A stretch of 64,000 bases of DNA from an uncultured Bacilli bacterium (lineage in GTDB: Bacteria > Bacillota_I > Bacilli_A > RFN20 > CAG-826): NCBI GenBank assembly GCA_934725985.1, contig CAKVCX010000001.1:858156-922155 (forward strand). The letters run 5' to 3'. The first letter of the stretch is position 1, and every line of letters begins with the position of its first letter. Shown here one piece after another: positions 25,652 to 35,419 of this stretch. The position numbers and the translations under genes are program-made. Under the pieces are notes generated by a model. That model saw nothing but the letters and a program-made list of their open reading frames with translations, was not told the DNA's origin and made no database searches.

Positions 25652-28279
25652 ATGAACAAAAAAGGATTATTACTCTTTGCTCTCTCGGCCGGATTAGTCT
25701 TAACTGGTTGTGGCGATAATACTAGTTCAAGTTCAAAAACTAATACTGGTTCATCTTCAAGTTCATCTACTAGCGATTCATCTGAATATTGGTCTGAAAC
25801 CGATTCAGGCAAAAATGCCGATGGATATGCTGATTTTTCTGAATTAGATTGGAAAGAAAAATCTAAGATTCTCTATTCGTTAGAGAAATATTCAATGGAG
25901 AATTTCACTGGCGGCATCCCTTTATATGACGATGCTTCTTTCGAACAATTTTCAAAAAGAATTACCCTTCCATCTACTAAATACCAAACCAACTATGGCT
26001 TTGGCACAGGCTATGGGACAATTGACCCGGCTGGGGATATGTATGATGGACCAATTAGCGAAGCCAAATCGGAATGGAAATCATATTTCCATGGCTATAC
26101 CAATACCGATTCTGGCACTTTCAATGGTTGGGATTCGACTGGATCTGATGTCACTGACCGTATGTCAATGATTACTTCTGGCTATTTTGGAGTTAAAGCC
26201 AATGCCGCGAATACTTCTTATTCTTGGGTTGGGTCTTTATCAAAAACAGATGCCCCAATCATGCTTGATGCAAGTGGCAATGTCGTTGACAATCCAAGCG
26301 AAGACCAAACTTCTCAATTCTGGAGAGTAAAGCTTCATTATGGAAAAGGCTATACCTATCATACTTCATCTACCTCTAAATATAAAAAATACGACGGTAG
26401 GGAAGTTGCTCTAGAAGACTATTTGACTCCTTTTAAGGCCATGTTAAACAACAGACTTACTAGATTTGCCGAACTTGTTTCTGATACTTCTGGCTTCCAA
26501 GGTGCCATGGAATATGTTTATAACACCTCTGCCCATAGCAAGGATTGGAAAGAATCTGGAGTTGGAATTCAAATAAATGAAGAAGAAGGCGCATTAGATT
26601 TCACTTTCATCCAACCAAAGTCAAAAAGCTTTGCTAGGACCTCCTTATCTTCTGGACTTTATTCTCCGATACCCCAAGAATTCTTAGATGATATTGGTGG
26701 AGCAAAAAATTATGGAACTTATGTAACTTCTTCAAATGGAAGTTATACCGATGTTTTTGATAACATTCTTTCCTTTGGGCCATATGTTCCTGAATATTGG
26801 CAAAAAGGAAAACAATTGGTATTTAAGAGAAACGCCGATTATTTCGAGGCATCCGATTATCATTTTGCTGGTTATAGCGAAGTTGTGTTTGAAGGTGAAA
26901 AGGCCGACGAACAAGCCTATCAAGCTTTCTTGAAGAACGAACTTGACGAAGTTACAATCCCCGTCTCTCAATTAAAGAATCATAAAAACGATGAAAGGGT
27001 TTATCGTACTGAAGGAAGTACAATTATCAAGTTAAATCTTAATACGACTACTTCCGAAGAATGGGAAAAACTCTTTGGTGTAAACGGAACCGTTTATAAA
27101 CACGGCGAGAAGAATTATTGGGATACTAAGCCCATTATGAGCAATGAATATTTCTTAACTGGTCTATACTTTTCTATAAACCGTAAAGAACTTGCCGATG
27201 CCGCTGGACGTAATCCAGCCATGGCCTATTTATCTAATGCTTACATGCTTGATCCATCCGGTACCCAAAGTTATCGCGATTCCATATATGGAAAAAGTGT
27301 CATCCGTCCATATCAAGAAGCTTCTAACAACGAATATTGCTATTCTGCCGACCTTGCTCAGAAATACTTCAAAAGAGCTGGCGATCAATTGATTAAAAAT
27401 GGCGATTATGAAAGAGGAGAAAAGATTACTATCCTTGGACTTTATCGTTACCAAACCACGATTGATAATCTTGGCAATTATATTAAGAGCTATGTCGAAG
27501 ATAACTTTAATAAAGCTAATAAAGAATCAGGACTTACCTTGGAGCTTAAATTAGAAGTTGCCGGTAGCCAATATACCGATGCTTATACAAAGATGGATCA
27601 TGGCGAATTCGATTTTGCCGAAGGTGCTATCTCTGGTAATGTTTTGAATCCTTTGGACTTCATGTCTACTATCTCATCTACTAAATCGCTTAACCAAGGA
27701 TTCTGCCTTAACTGGGGAAGTCCAACCGATGAAATGTCTAATCATCCTGCCATTTATCAAGGAATGAGGTATTCATTTGATGCCCTTTGGAGTGCTTCGC
27801 AAGGATTTACTCCTTTAGATAATGGAGTTTCTTCTCCAATCGCCGGCAATCAAGAAATGTATTCTGGGACCGGAACAGAAGAAGGCTATGTTGTCTTTAA
27901 GGCCACTTATCCAGAAGGCGCGACCGATGAATATGGTAGGTCATTATATGAATTCTCCGCTAAAGATGTTGCTCTTTTATTCGGAAATACGGAAAATACC
28001 GAAAGTGGTTATACGGTCAATGATTCGAGAGTAAAATTTAGCCAAAGTGAAAATGGCTATATAAAAATGGTCATGCCTAAAGATCTTATTCAAAGTCTTG
28101 CTAACCAAGCGGCTTCCTCCTCTTCTAGCCAAAACGTTCAATATAACTATTTCAATATTTATTTTGCCCTTGTCTATAAGATTACAAGAGGCAACAACGT
28201 AATTACCAAATCGATTCAAATTTCCTCGCCAGGAAAATTTGTAGATTTCGGAATGACGCCGGCTGTCAAGAATAAATAA
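25652..28279 (+). CDS. oppA: Oligopeptide ABC transporter substrate-binding lipoprotein
   Basis: This 875-residue peptide-binding lipoprotein of the SBP_bac_5 family is anchored outside and delivers peptides to OppBC. The signal MNKKGLLLFALSAGLVLTGC has a clean lipobox, followed by a Ser/Thr linker. Family segments are QLVFKRNADYFE near residue 390 (the conserved region after the first lobe), YFLTGLYFSINRKELADAAGR near 510, which is very like the NxxxRxA block of OppA, and LELKLEVAGSQYTDAYTKMDHGEFDFAEGAI near 635. It is longer than usual (540-600); most extra length lies before residue 250 and near the end. AAAGGA precedes the ATG. A terminator-like hairpin separates it from oppB, which fits higher expression of the binding protein. 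Confidence 0.88.
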   Translation: MNKKGLLLFALSAGLVLTGCGDNTSSSSKTNTGSSSSSSTSDSSEYWSETDSGKNADGYADFSELDWKEKSKILYSLEKYSMENFTGGIPLYDDASFEQFSKRITLPSTKYQTNYGFGTGYGTIDPAGDMYDGPISEAKSEWKSYFHGYTNTDSGTFNGWDSTGSDVTDRMSMITSGYFGVKANAANTSYSWVGSLSKTDAPIMLDASGNVVDNPSEDQTSQFWRVKLHYGKGYTYHTSSTSKYKKYDGREVALEDYLTPFKAMLNNRLTRFAELVSDTSGFQGAMEYVYNTSAHSKDWKESGVGIQINEEEGALDFTFIQPKSKSFARTSLSSGLYSPIPQEFLDDIGGAKNYGTYVTSSNGSYTDVFDNILSFGPYVPEYWQKGKQLVFKRNADYFEASDYHFAGYSEVVFEGEKADEQAYQAFLKNELDEVTIPVSQLKNHKNDERVYRTEGSTIIKLNLNTTTSEEWEKLFGVNGTVYKHGEKNYWDTKPIMSNEYFLTGLYFSINRKELADAAGRNPAMAYLSNAYMLDPSGTQSYRDSIYGKSVIRPYQEASNNEYCYSADLAQKYFKRAGDQLIKNGDYERGEKITILGLYRYQTTIDNLGNYIKSYVEDNFNKANKESGLTLELKLEVAGSQYTDAYTKMDHGEFDFAEGAISGNVLNPLDFMSTISSTKSLNQGFCLNWGSPTDEMSNHPAIYQGMRYSFDALWSASQGFTPLDNGVSSPIAGNQEMYSGTGTEEGYVVFKATYPEGATDEYGRSLYEFSAKDVALLFGNTENTESGYTVNDSRVKFSQSENGYIKMVMPKDLIQSLANQAASSSSSQNVQYNYFNIYFALVYKITRGNNVITKSIQISSPGKFVDFGMTPAVKNK

Positions 28280-28296
28280 TTGACGATTTAACGATT

Positions 28297-28335
28297 AGAG
28301 CCGTCTTGAATAAAATTCTTGGCGGCTCTTTCTTT
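28297..28335 (+). terminator. Terminator or attenuator between oppA and oppB
   Basis: AGAGCCG pairs with CGGCTCT around a partly complementary loop, followed by TTTCTTTG. A separate promoter for oppB follows, so this probably ends most oppA transcripts. Confidence 0.75.
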
Positions 28336-28372
28336 GCTTGTTAAAAAGAATATCTAGGTATATTCTAGGCCG

Positions 28373-28381
28373 TGATATAAT
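28373..28381 (+). promoter_or_regulatory. Extended -10 promoter for oppBCDF
   Basis: TGATATAAT is an extended -10 element (TG, one base, TATAAT). No good -35 is present 17 bases upstream, as is common with extended -10 promoters. It lies 49 bases before the oppB start. Confidence 0.6.
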
Positions 28382-28429
28382 TTATATCGCTATGGACTTA
28401 TTTAATAAGTGCCAAGGAGAAAAATAACG

Positions 28430-29554
28430 ATGAAAGATTCAGTAAAATATGTAATAGAAAGGATATTGTTCATTTTTTTGACCGCGTTCATTATTCTTTC
28501 TATTACTTACATTTTGCTTCAGTGCTTGCCAATTCAGCCAATGACTAGCCAAGCGACTGAAGAATTCAGGTTTTGGGAAAACCAAGTCAGATTAGGCTTT
28601 TATTATTCAATTGACCGTAGCAAAATCGGTACGAAAGTTGATGGGGTTAAGTATTTTGTTGAGGACTTTGAACAGCTTAACAATATATTGAACAACGCTG
28701 GCGATTATGCCCAAGCTACCGTTTCCACTGGGTCTGGTTCTACTACTTATTATTATATCCCTTATCCAATCATGACTCGTTATTTTGTTTGGATCAAAAA
28801 TATTTTCACCGCCTGGGATTGGGGTACTTCGACTTCTGTCTCGCTAAACCAACCGGCTATTGCCATTTTAATGGAAGGCTTACCATATTCTATGAGGCTT
28901 AATATTGTTTCCATTATTATTTCAGTTCCTCTTGGCTTGGGGCTTGGTGTTTTGGCGGCCTTAAAGAAAAATACTTGGGTTGATACTTTAGTTTCTACCA
29001 TAATCATGATATTTATTTCCGTTCCTTCGTTTGTTTTGATTTCTTTCTTGCTGATTTGGTTTGGAAGCATTTCTGGTTTCCCAATCCAGTGGCCTTCCGA
29101 TGCGGCTGCCGCAGCTAATCCAGCCTTGGCAATAAAAGCCTATATTATCCCTGTTATGGCTTTATCATTTGGTTCTATTTGCTCTTTTGCCCGTTATACT
29201 AGAGCCGAGCTTTGCGAGATTATGTCTAGCGAGTTCTTGCTTTTGGCTAGAACTAAGGGCTTAACAAAAGGACAATCTGTCATTCGTCACGCCTTAAGGA
29301 ATTCCTTAGTTCCTATCGTTCCAATGGTTATTGCCCAATTTATTGGGATTTTATCTGGCTCGATGGTTCTTGAACAAATTTATGGGATCCCTGGAATCGG
29401 CTCTTTATTTGTAAAAGCACTTAATGCGAAAGATTATCCAGTTATCATGGTTGATATGGCCATTTATACAACAATTGGCTTATTCGCTACTTTAATTATA
29501 GATTTAAGCTATGGGATTGTTGATCCTCGTATCAGAATGGGGGCGAAGAAATAG
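28430..29554 (+). CDS. oppB: Oligopeptide ABC transporter permease OppB
   Basis: This is a 374-residue inner-membrane permease (BPD_transp_1 family). TM1 is at about residues 10-30 and is followed by a roughly 100-residue outside loop, longer than usual. The permease core begins near residue 140, with the coupling EAA motif LLLARTKGLTKGQSVIRHALRNS at about 275-297. The end IIDLSYGIVDPRIRMG is typical of OppB/DppB. ATG 28430 is chosen over GTG 28409 because AAGGAG at 28413-28418 serves as ribosome binding site. oppC starts three bases after its stop. With OppC it forms the membrane channel for peptides. Confidence 0.93.
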   Translation: MKDSVKYVIERILFIFLTAFIILSITYILLQCLPIQPMTSQATEEFRFWENQVRLGFYYSIDRSKIGTKVDGVKYFVEDFEQLNNILNNAGDYAQATVSTGSGSTTYYYIPYPIMTRYFVWIKNIFTAWDWGTSTSVSLNQPAIAILMEGLPYSMRLNIVSIIISVPLGLGLGVLAALKKNTWVDTLVSTIIMIFISVPSFVLISFLLIWFGSISGFPIQWPSDAAAAANPALAIKAYIIPVMALSFGSICSFARYTRAELCEIMSSEFLLLARTKGLTKGQSVIRHALRNSLVPIVPMVIAQFIGILSGSMVLEQIYGIPGIGSLFVKALNAKDYPVIMVDMAIYTTIGLFATLIIDLSYGIVDPRIRMGAKK

Positions 29555-29557
29555 TTT

Positions 29558-31636
29558 ATGGAAAAGAAAGAATTGAACGAGAAAGAAGTAAATGAATCTG
29601 CTTCCGATTTTGAATTTGTTCAAATCGATGAATCGATTCACGATAAAAAATTCGATACTAAACCAACTACGTATTTAAAAGACGCTATAAAACGTTTCTT
29701 TAAAAACCGTTCCTCAGTTGTGGCTGGAGCGATTTTGTTTACCCTTATTGCCATGGCTATTATTGTTCCTTCTACCAACAAAAGCGATATCGATGTTCCA
29801 AATGACTTGATAAAATATTTGCCTCCTAAGTGGTTTAGCGGGGACATGGGTGGATTTTTAGATGGTACTGGGAAGGTTGAAAATATCGTTCTTGACCCAG
29901 AAACAAAGCAGCTCCCCATAGATTCCGATTATAAAGAATATGCCGTGATTGGCGATATATCTACAAAAGAAAGTTATGCTAACCAATTAGATAGGTCTGT
30001 TTCTAAATATGGAAAAGGCGGGGCAGTTACTATTGAGAATGCCTCAACTAAAAATAAGGAAGGGCATTGGGATCCTAGCGATGGAGGCATCTGGTCTCCT
30101 ATAGTTAATCTTAGTTTAACGGAAACTGAACCAATTTCTTATACGGTTAATATCGATAGGAATTTCGTTTTGGAGAATAAAGCAAGTGGTACAACGTTGA
30201 AAGTCAACCTTTCATTTGCTACCACGTTGGATAATAAGGATTATTTTATTAAACTTGCTTCTTTTGAAGATATAAATGCAGAAACTGCCTTTGTTAATGA
30301 AACAATTGATGGCGAAGAAGCGGAAATTATTAAGTTAGAAAGCAATGATGTTGCCTCGAAAATTAAAGAAGATGAAAACTTCGCTTCTTCTAACTCTATC
30401 GATGGCAGGTTTGCTATTGTTATTGAAGAACCAACCACCGAAGCCGATTCGGTAAATAAGCTTTTTGTTAGGAACGTTACTTGCTCATCTTCTTCTTTAA
30501 TTGCGGCTACTTGGACCGATTCTACGAAGATGGCTACCGGAATTGATAATGCGACCGATGGATATTTTTCTAGAATTGCCGATAACACCAAGATATCCGT
30601 TTACCATAGCTTAGTAACTTATGGTAGTTTCCGTTATGACTATTATGCGGCTGTTTTTGGGGAAATTGAAAAAGAATTCACCGAGGCTGATATAGCAGAG
30701 TATGAAAAAGCGGGCTGGATGAGTTATGAATGGAACCCAAATAAGGGGTCTAATTTAGCTCCTGGCGAATTTACTTTGACCGAAGAAGGCGAAAAATATT
30801 GCCCTTTGCGTAGCGTCATTTCTCAAGATAGCCCTTATAATCCTCTTGATCCTGATGACCCAGAGCTTTCTAAAAGAAGTGTTCGCGGCACCTATTCTCT
30901 TTATAGAGATTTATTCAAAAATAATAAAATCGCAACTTGCGAGATGCCAAAATATTTCTTTGGTACCGATTCCCACGGTTATGATTTCTTTAAGTTAGTT
31001 TTCTCCGGCTTGCTTACTTCTCTTGGCTTAGGTTTGCTAAGCGCCACAATCAATATATTCATTGGCTTGATTTGGGGCGCGATTTCTGGATATTTCGGCG
31101 GTTGGGTCGATTTGCTTATGGAACGTGTCTGCGAAATATTGGGCGGTATGCCTTGGATAGTCATGATGACTTTGATTGTCTTGCTTCTTGGCTCTAATTT
31201 CTGGACTTTCCTTTTGGCTTTATGTTTAACGGGTTGGATGGGTGTAGCCAGTGAGACTAGAAGTCAGTTCTATAGGTATAAACGAAGGGAATATGTCCTT
31301 GCTTCTAGGACTTTAGGTGCAAGTGATGCTAGGCTTATTTTCAAACACATTTTGCCAAATGGTATTGGGACTATCATTACAGGCGCTGTCTTAATGATTC
31401 CTTCTGTTATCTTTACCGAAGCCAATATTTCTTACTTATTGCCAGCGGCCTTATCTTTCTCTGGTGGGCAAAGTTTTGGTGTTACCTTATCTAATGTTCA
31501 AGGTGATTTGAACCAATATCCATATTTAATCGTATCGGCTTCCGTTGTAATGGCCTTGATTATGATTTGCTTTAACCTATTCGGAAACGGTTTAAGGGAT
31601 GCCTTTAACCCAAGTTTGAAAGGAGCGGATGAATAA
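29558..31636 (+). CDS. oppC: Oligopeptide ABC transporter permease OppC with large insertion
   Basis: This 692-residue permease is about twice the usual 300-350. The N-terminal cytosolic part (1-45) leads into TM1 (about 48-68). An inserted region of about 390 residues follows that should face outside; it is rich in beta-type and charged sequence. Then the conserved core starts with KYFFGTDSHGYDFFKLVFSG near residue 466 and contains the EAA motif VLASRTLGASDARLIFKHILPNG near 580. It ends with FNLFGNGLRDAFNPSL, typical of OppC/DppC. The insert begins right where OppC normally has a short periplasmic loop. It overlaps oppD by eight bases. The role of the insert is unknown; it may dock the oversized OppA (inference). 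Confidence 0.9.
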   Translation: MEKKELNEKEVNESASDFEFVQIDESIHDKKFDTKPTTYLKDAIKRFFKNRSSVVAGAILFTLIAMAIIVPSTNKSDIDVPNDLIKYLPPKWFSGDMGGFLDGTGKVENIVLDPETKQLPIDSDYKEYAVIGDISTKESYANQLDRSVSKYGKGGAVTIENASTKNKEGHWDPSDGGIWSPIVNLSLTETEPISYTVNIDRNFVLENKASGTTLKVNLSFATTLDNKDYFIKLASFEDINAETAFVNETIDGEEAEIIKLESNDVASKIKEDENFASSNSIDGRFAIVIEEPTTEADSVNKLFVRNVTCSSSSLIAATWTDSTKMATGIDNATDGYFSRIADNTKISVYHSLVTYGSFRYDYYAAVFGEIEKEFTEADIAEYEKAGWMSYEWNPNKGSNLAPGEFTLTEEGEKYCPLRSVISQDSPYNPLDPDDPELSKRSVRGTYSLYRDLFKNNKIATCEMPKYFFGTDSHGYDFFKLVFSGLLTSLGLGLLSATINIFIGLIWGAISGYFGGWVDLLMERVCEILGGMPWIVMMTLIVLLLGSNFWTFLLALCLTGWMGVASETRSQFYRYKRREYVLASRTLGASDARLIFKHILPNGIGTIITGAVLMIPSVIFTEANISYLLPAALSFSGGQSFGVTLSNVQGDLNQYPYLIVSASVVMALIMICFNLFGNGLRDAFNPSLKGADE

Positions 31637-33176
31637 TATGAAATATCAAACAATCAATTATCCTTTTGAAACAGGCGAGAATCCTAATGATAAAGAAGCC
31701 GTTTTGTCTGTAAGGAATTTAGCTATTTCCTTTAAAACAGATGCCGGGTATGTTCATGCTGTAAGAGGGGTATCCTTTGATTTATATAAAGGCGAGACTC
31801 TTTGCATAGTTGGAGAATCTGGCTCCGGGAAGTCTGTTACTAACAAAACCATTATGGGCATTCTTCCAAAAACTGCCCATATCGATTCCGGTTCTGTTTT
31901 ATATGAAGGCGAAGATTTAACCAAAGTATCTGAAGATGAATTCCATAAGATAAGGGGAACTAAGATTGGAATGATTTTCCAAGATCCTCTTTCCTCTCTT
32001 AACCCCATCATGAAAATTGGCAAGCAAATTACTGAAGTCATGCTTATTAACGGGAATCATTTAAAAAGTTATTTCAATGAGCTTATAAATGAGGAATTTA
32101 TTAAATTAAAAAACGACCAACGTATGCTTCGCCTTGAAAAAGAGGAGACAAATCGGAAAATTGCTTCTATTAAAGCTGAGGTAAAATCCTATAAAAAGAA
32201 AACTGAAAAAGAAAATTTAGATGTTTCCTTTATTTCTTCTAAAAATAAAGAAATCGAACAAATTGTTTTAGAAGGAAAAAAGAAAAGAGCAGAGCTTTCT
32301 TTAATTATTGCCGCGGATAAAAAGGCTTTATCCAAAGCCAAAAAGGAAGCAAGACATAAAGTAAGCATCAAAAGGAAAGATATTTATTCGAGACATTTCG
32401 CCTCTTTAAAGCCTCTTTTGTCTAAATTTAGCAAATTTAGCGAATTCTATGATTCCTTCTTGCAAGAACATAGACGTTTTATTTCTGAACTTAGAGTTAC
32501 CCATAAAGAAGCAAAGGATAGAGCTTTGAAGATAATGGCAGAAGTTGGCATTCCCGAACCAGAAAGAAGATTTAATCAATATCCATTTGAATTCTCTGGT
32601 GGAATGAGACAACGTATAGTTATTGCCATCGCCTTAACTGCCCATCCGGATGTTTTGATTTGTGATGAGCCAACAACCGCTTTAGACGTAACAATCCAAG
32701 CCCAAATTCTTGAATTAATCAATGAACTTAAAGCCAAGCATAATATGTCGGTTATCTTTATTACCCACGATTTGGGGGTAGTTGCGAATATGGCCGATAG
32801 AGTAGCTGTTATGTATGCTGGGAAAATTGTAGAGTATGGTAGTGCGAATGATGTTTTTTATGAACCAAAACATCCTTATACTTGGGCTTTGCTATCTTCT
32901 ATTCCTGATATTGATTCCAAAGAAAAGCTTGAAGCTATACCTGGAACGCCTCCAAATATGCTTTTCCCACCTCTTGGAGACGCTTTCGCCTCTAGAAGCA
33001 AATATGCTTTAGGGATAGATTTTAAAAAGGAACCGCCGATGTTTAAAATTTCCCCAACCCATTATTGCGCATCTTGGCTTCTTGATGAGCGTGCGCCTAA
33101 TGCCACAATGCCAAAAATTGTCTCAACTCGTATTAAGAATAATCTAAAAAATGCAAAGGAGGCTTGCCATGAATAA
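31629..33176 (+). CDS. oppD: Oligopeptide ABC transporter ATPase OppD with helical insertion
   Basis: This 515-residue cytosolic ATPase has Walker A GESGSGKS at 62-69, Q-loop FQDPLSSLNP at about 117-126, signature SGGMRQR at 323-329, Walker B LICDEPTTALD at about 343-353 and H-loop ITHDLG. The C-terminal oligopeptide-transporter domain has HPYTWALL and a single HYCASWLLDERAPN segment, which lacks the usual four-cysteine cluster. About 145 residues (145-292), very rich in Lys/Glu and likely coiled coil, are inserted between the Q-loop and the signature. The start is ATG 31629 or 31638; AAAGGAG stands just before the first. Four-gene operon with oppB, oppC and oppF. Confidence 0.93.
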   Translation: MNNMKYQTINYPFETGENPNDKEAVLSVRNLAISFKTDAGYVHAVRGVSFDLYKGETLCIVGESGSGKSVTNKTIMGILPKTAHIDSGSVLYEGEDLTKVSEDEFHKIRGTKIGMIFQDPLSSLNPIMKIGKQITEVMLINGNHLKSYFNELINEEFIKLKNDQRMLRLEKEETNRKIASIKAEVKSYKKKTEKENLDVSFISSKNKEIEQIVLEGKKKRAELSLIIAADKKALSKAKKEARHKVSIKRKDIYSRHFASLKPLLSKFSKFSEFYDSFLQEHRRFISELRVTHKEAKDRALKIMAEVGIPEPERRFNQYPFEFSGGMRQRIVIAIALTAHPDVLICDEPTTALDVTIQAQILELINELKAKHNMSVIFITHDLGVVANMADRVAVMYAGKIVEYGSANDVFYEPKHPYTWALLSSIPDIDSKEKLEAIPGTPPNMLFPPLGDAFASRSKYALGIDFKKEPPMFKISPTHYCASWLLDERAPNATMPKIVSTRIKNNLKNAKEACHE

Positions 33177-34677
33177 AATCGAATTAAATCAGGATTTGCT
33201 TTTAAAAGCCTCTACATTAAAAGAAGAGATTCTTAATGAAGAGGAACCATTTTCTCCTTCTTCATTGTTTGAAAAGGTTGAATCGTTTTCTTCTTTCTAT
33301 TTAAACGCTTTTCCTTCTTCCTTGTTACAAACAAAAGAAGGATTGAGGCATAAAGTTAAAGTCGCTAGGGCTTCCTTAAAGCTATTTAAAGCTGTTTCAA
33401 TTAAGCCATATGATGATGAAACGAATCAATATTTGGAAAAGCTTAAAGAAAAATTAAAATCTGCTAAATATGCTTTGAGCTTATATGGGGTTACTTACGA
33501 TCAAAAACTTGTCGATGATCATATTATTCTTGATGTTAGACATCTAAAAGAGTTTTTTAGGACTGGCGATTATAAAACAAAGGCTGTCCATGATGTTTCT
33601 TTTTCCATTAAGGAAGGTGAATGCTTTGGACTAGTTGGCGAATCAGGATGTGGGAAAACTACTACCGGAAGGTGCGTTATTGGTTTATATCCTTTGACTT
33701 CCGGTTCTATTTATTATCGTGGATATCGTCTTGCCTGCGGTTCTAGATGGAATGAAAAAGAAATTAAGTGGAGTAAAATCCATAATAATGAAGAAATTAA
33801 ATCCTTAAAGCAACAAGAACATAATGAACTAGCTGAGGCCAATGAGGAACAATATCCTGCCATAAAAGAACATTATGAAGCTTTGATCCAAGAGAAAAAG
33901 GATTATATTAAAAAGCATGTTAATGAACAACGCGAATTGATAAAGCAAATCCGTTTTGACAACAGACATTCTAATAGAAAACTTCGTAATGAGATTCAAA
34001 TGATTTTCCAAGACCCTATCGATTCTCTTGATCCTAGGATGACTGTTGAAGATATTATTACCGAAGGCCTTCATATCCAGGGCTCTTATAATAAAGAAAA
34101 AAATCATCAGGCTGTAGAAGAAGTATTGAAAAAAGTAGGTCTAATTCCTGAATATGCCTCGAGGTATCCCCACGAATTCTCTGGTGGCCAAAGACAACGT
34201 ATAGGCATTGCAAGGGCTTTAGTAATGAATCCTAAGTTATTAATTTGCGATGAACCAATCTCTGCTTTAGATGTTTCGATTCGTGCCCAAGTTTTAAATC
34301 TATTAAATGATATAAGAAACGAAATGGGATTAACGATGATGTTTATTGCCCATGATTTATCGGTTGTTAAATATTTTTGTGACAGGATAGCCGTTATGTA
34401 TTTTGGCAATATGGTTGAACTTGCTACTAGCGATGAATTATTTAAACATCCTCTTCACCCATATACCAAGGCTTTGTTAAGTGCTATACCTAAACCGGAC
34501 CCGCTTTCAGAAAAGAATAGGGTAAGAAAGGTTTATGATCCTTCCAAGAGCCATAATTATTTTGACCAAAAGCCAACTTTTAGAGAAATATTGCCTGGAC
34601 ATTTTGTTCTTTGCAATGACGAAGAAGAAATTCAATACAAAGAAGAGATTGCTAAAATTGACGGAGGGGATAAATAA
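33169..34677 (+). CDS. oppF: Oligopeptide ABC transporter ATPase OppF with insertions
   Basis: This 502-residue ATPase partners OppD. About 115 extra residues, charged and helical, precede the normal start of the ABC domain (ILDVRHLKEFF). Walker A GESGCGKT is at 157-164. A second insert of about 80 residues, charged and helical, lies at about 190-270, between Walker A and the Q-loop (FQDPIDSLDPRM). The signature is SGGQRQRIGIARAL and Walker B is LLICDEPISALDVSIRAQ. The end PFREILPGHFVLCND-like region is shorter than usual. ATG 33169 is chosen because AAAGGAGG stands eight bases upstream; it overlaps oppD by eight bases. Known Mycoplasma OppD/OppF also carry inserts, though at sites I cannot compare here. 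Confidence 0.92.
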   Translation: MNKIELNQDLLLKASTLKEEILNEEEPFSPSSLFEKVESFSSFYLNAFPSSLLQTKEGLRHKVKVARASLKLFKAVSIKPYDDETNQYLEKLKEKLKSAKYALSLYGVTYDQKLVDDHIILDVRHLKEFFRTGDYKTKAVHDVSFSIKEGECFGLVGESGCGKTTTGRCVIGLYPLTSGSIYYRGYRLACGSRWNEKEIKWSKIHNNEEIKSLKQQEHNELAEANEEQYPAIKEHYEALIQEKKDYIKKHVNEQRELIKQIRFDNRHSNRKLRNEIQMIFQDPIDSLDPRMTVEDIITEGLHIQGSYNKEKNHQAVEEVLKKVGLIPEYASRYPHEFSGGQRQRIGIARALVMNPKLLICDEPISALDVSIRAQVLNLLNDIRNEMGLTMMFIAHDLSVVKYFCDRIAVMYFGNMVELATSDELFKHPLHPYTKALLSAIPKPDPLSEKNRVRKVYDPSKSHNYFDQKPTFREILPGHFVLCNDEEEIQYKEEIAKIDGGDK

Positions 34678-35372
34678 TGAAAAAGAAATTTAAGCTTGAT
34701 ATTAAAATAATTTTGACTTCCGTTTTATTGCTATTGACTTTAATTCCATTATTTAGCCAAATTGCTGCATTTGCAGATCCAGCCGGCCATAATCCTATGT
34801 TTGATTATTTAAGCGATACAGAAAAAGCAGACATGAATGTGGTCATGGAATATTTATTTACTAACGAAAATATTATTTCATTGACTTTTTTAGCCATTAT
34901 AATGGGTTTTTTCATACTTATTTTGTTAGATTTAATCATAAGGAAAAGATCTACCCATATTCTAATTTGTTTTTTTGGGGCCATTTTGACTTCAGCTTAT
35001 GCGTTGACTAGAAGCATTTATTGTTTTCAAACGGGTTCAATTTCTGTTGTTTCCGGAGTTACTTATGCTGTTTCGGCCGCTTGTTTTTTGATTTTATCTA
35101 TTTTCTTTATCAAAAAAACTTTCGATGGGGACTGCAATATTTGGTATTACATATTCCTTCTTGTCGGAGGATTGCTTTTCTTCTTTAGCTCGGCAACAAG
35201 CTCTTCTTATTCTATTTTAAATGCCTATTCTCATTCTAATGATGTCATTTATTGGACTGGATATGCTGTATCTAGATTTTATTTGCTGCTTTTAGTTTTG
35301 CTGGCTTTTATCAATATAAGCTGTGATTACTTCCCTTCTAACCAGATAAAAGAAGTTAAGGAAATTAAGTAA
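34677..35372 (+). CDS. Polytopic membrane protein at the end of the opp operon
   Basis: This 231-residue protein has about six membrane helices: residues 12-32, 65-85, 93-112, 124-145, 155-175 and 195-218. A loop of about 35 residues lies outside after the first helix. I do not recognise a family. Its ATG overlaps the last base of the oppF stop (TAATG), and GGAGGGG just upstream gives a ribosome binding site, so it is co-translated with oppF. A terminator follows directly. Location in the operon suggests a role linked to peptide transport, but nothing in the sequence proves it. Confidence 0.75.
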   Translation: MKKKFKLDIKIILTSVLLLLTLIPLFSQIAAFADPAGHNPMFDYLSDTEKADMNVVMEYLFTNENIISLTFLAIIMGFFILILLDLIIRKRSTHILICFFGAILTSAYALTRSIYCFQTGSISVVSGVTYAVSAACFLILSIFFIKKTFDGDCNIWYYIFLLVGGLLFFFSSATSSSYSILNAYSHSNDVIYWTGYAVSRFYLLLLVLLAFINISCDYFPSNQIKEVKEIK

Positions 35373-35387
35373 AGTATTTTTTTACTT

Positions 35388-35419
35388 AAGCCATCAGGAT
35401 AAACCTAATGGCTTTTTTT
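35388..35419 (+). terminator. Rho-independent terminator of the opp operon
   Basis: AAGCCAT/ATGGCTT, extended by AGG/CCT after one mismatch, forms the stem and is followed by seven T. It begins 16 bases after the stop codon. Confidence 0.9.

Noticed and set aside
30241..30591. Minus-strand 116-residue frame within oppC
   Set aside because: It lies entirely in the long oppC insertion, is Ser/Ile-rich by frame composition and has no start signals.
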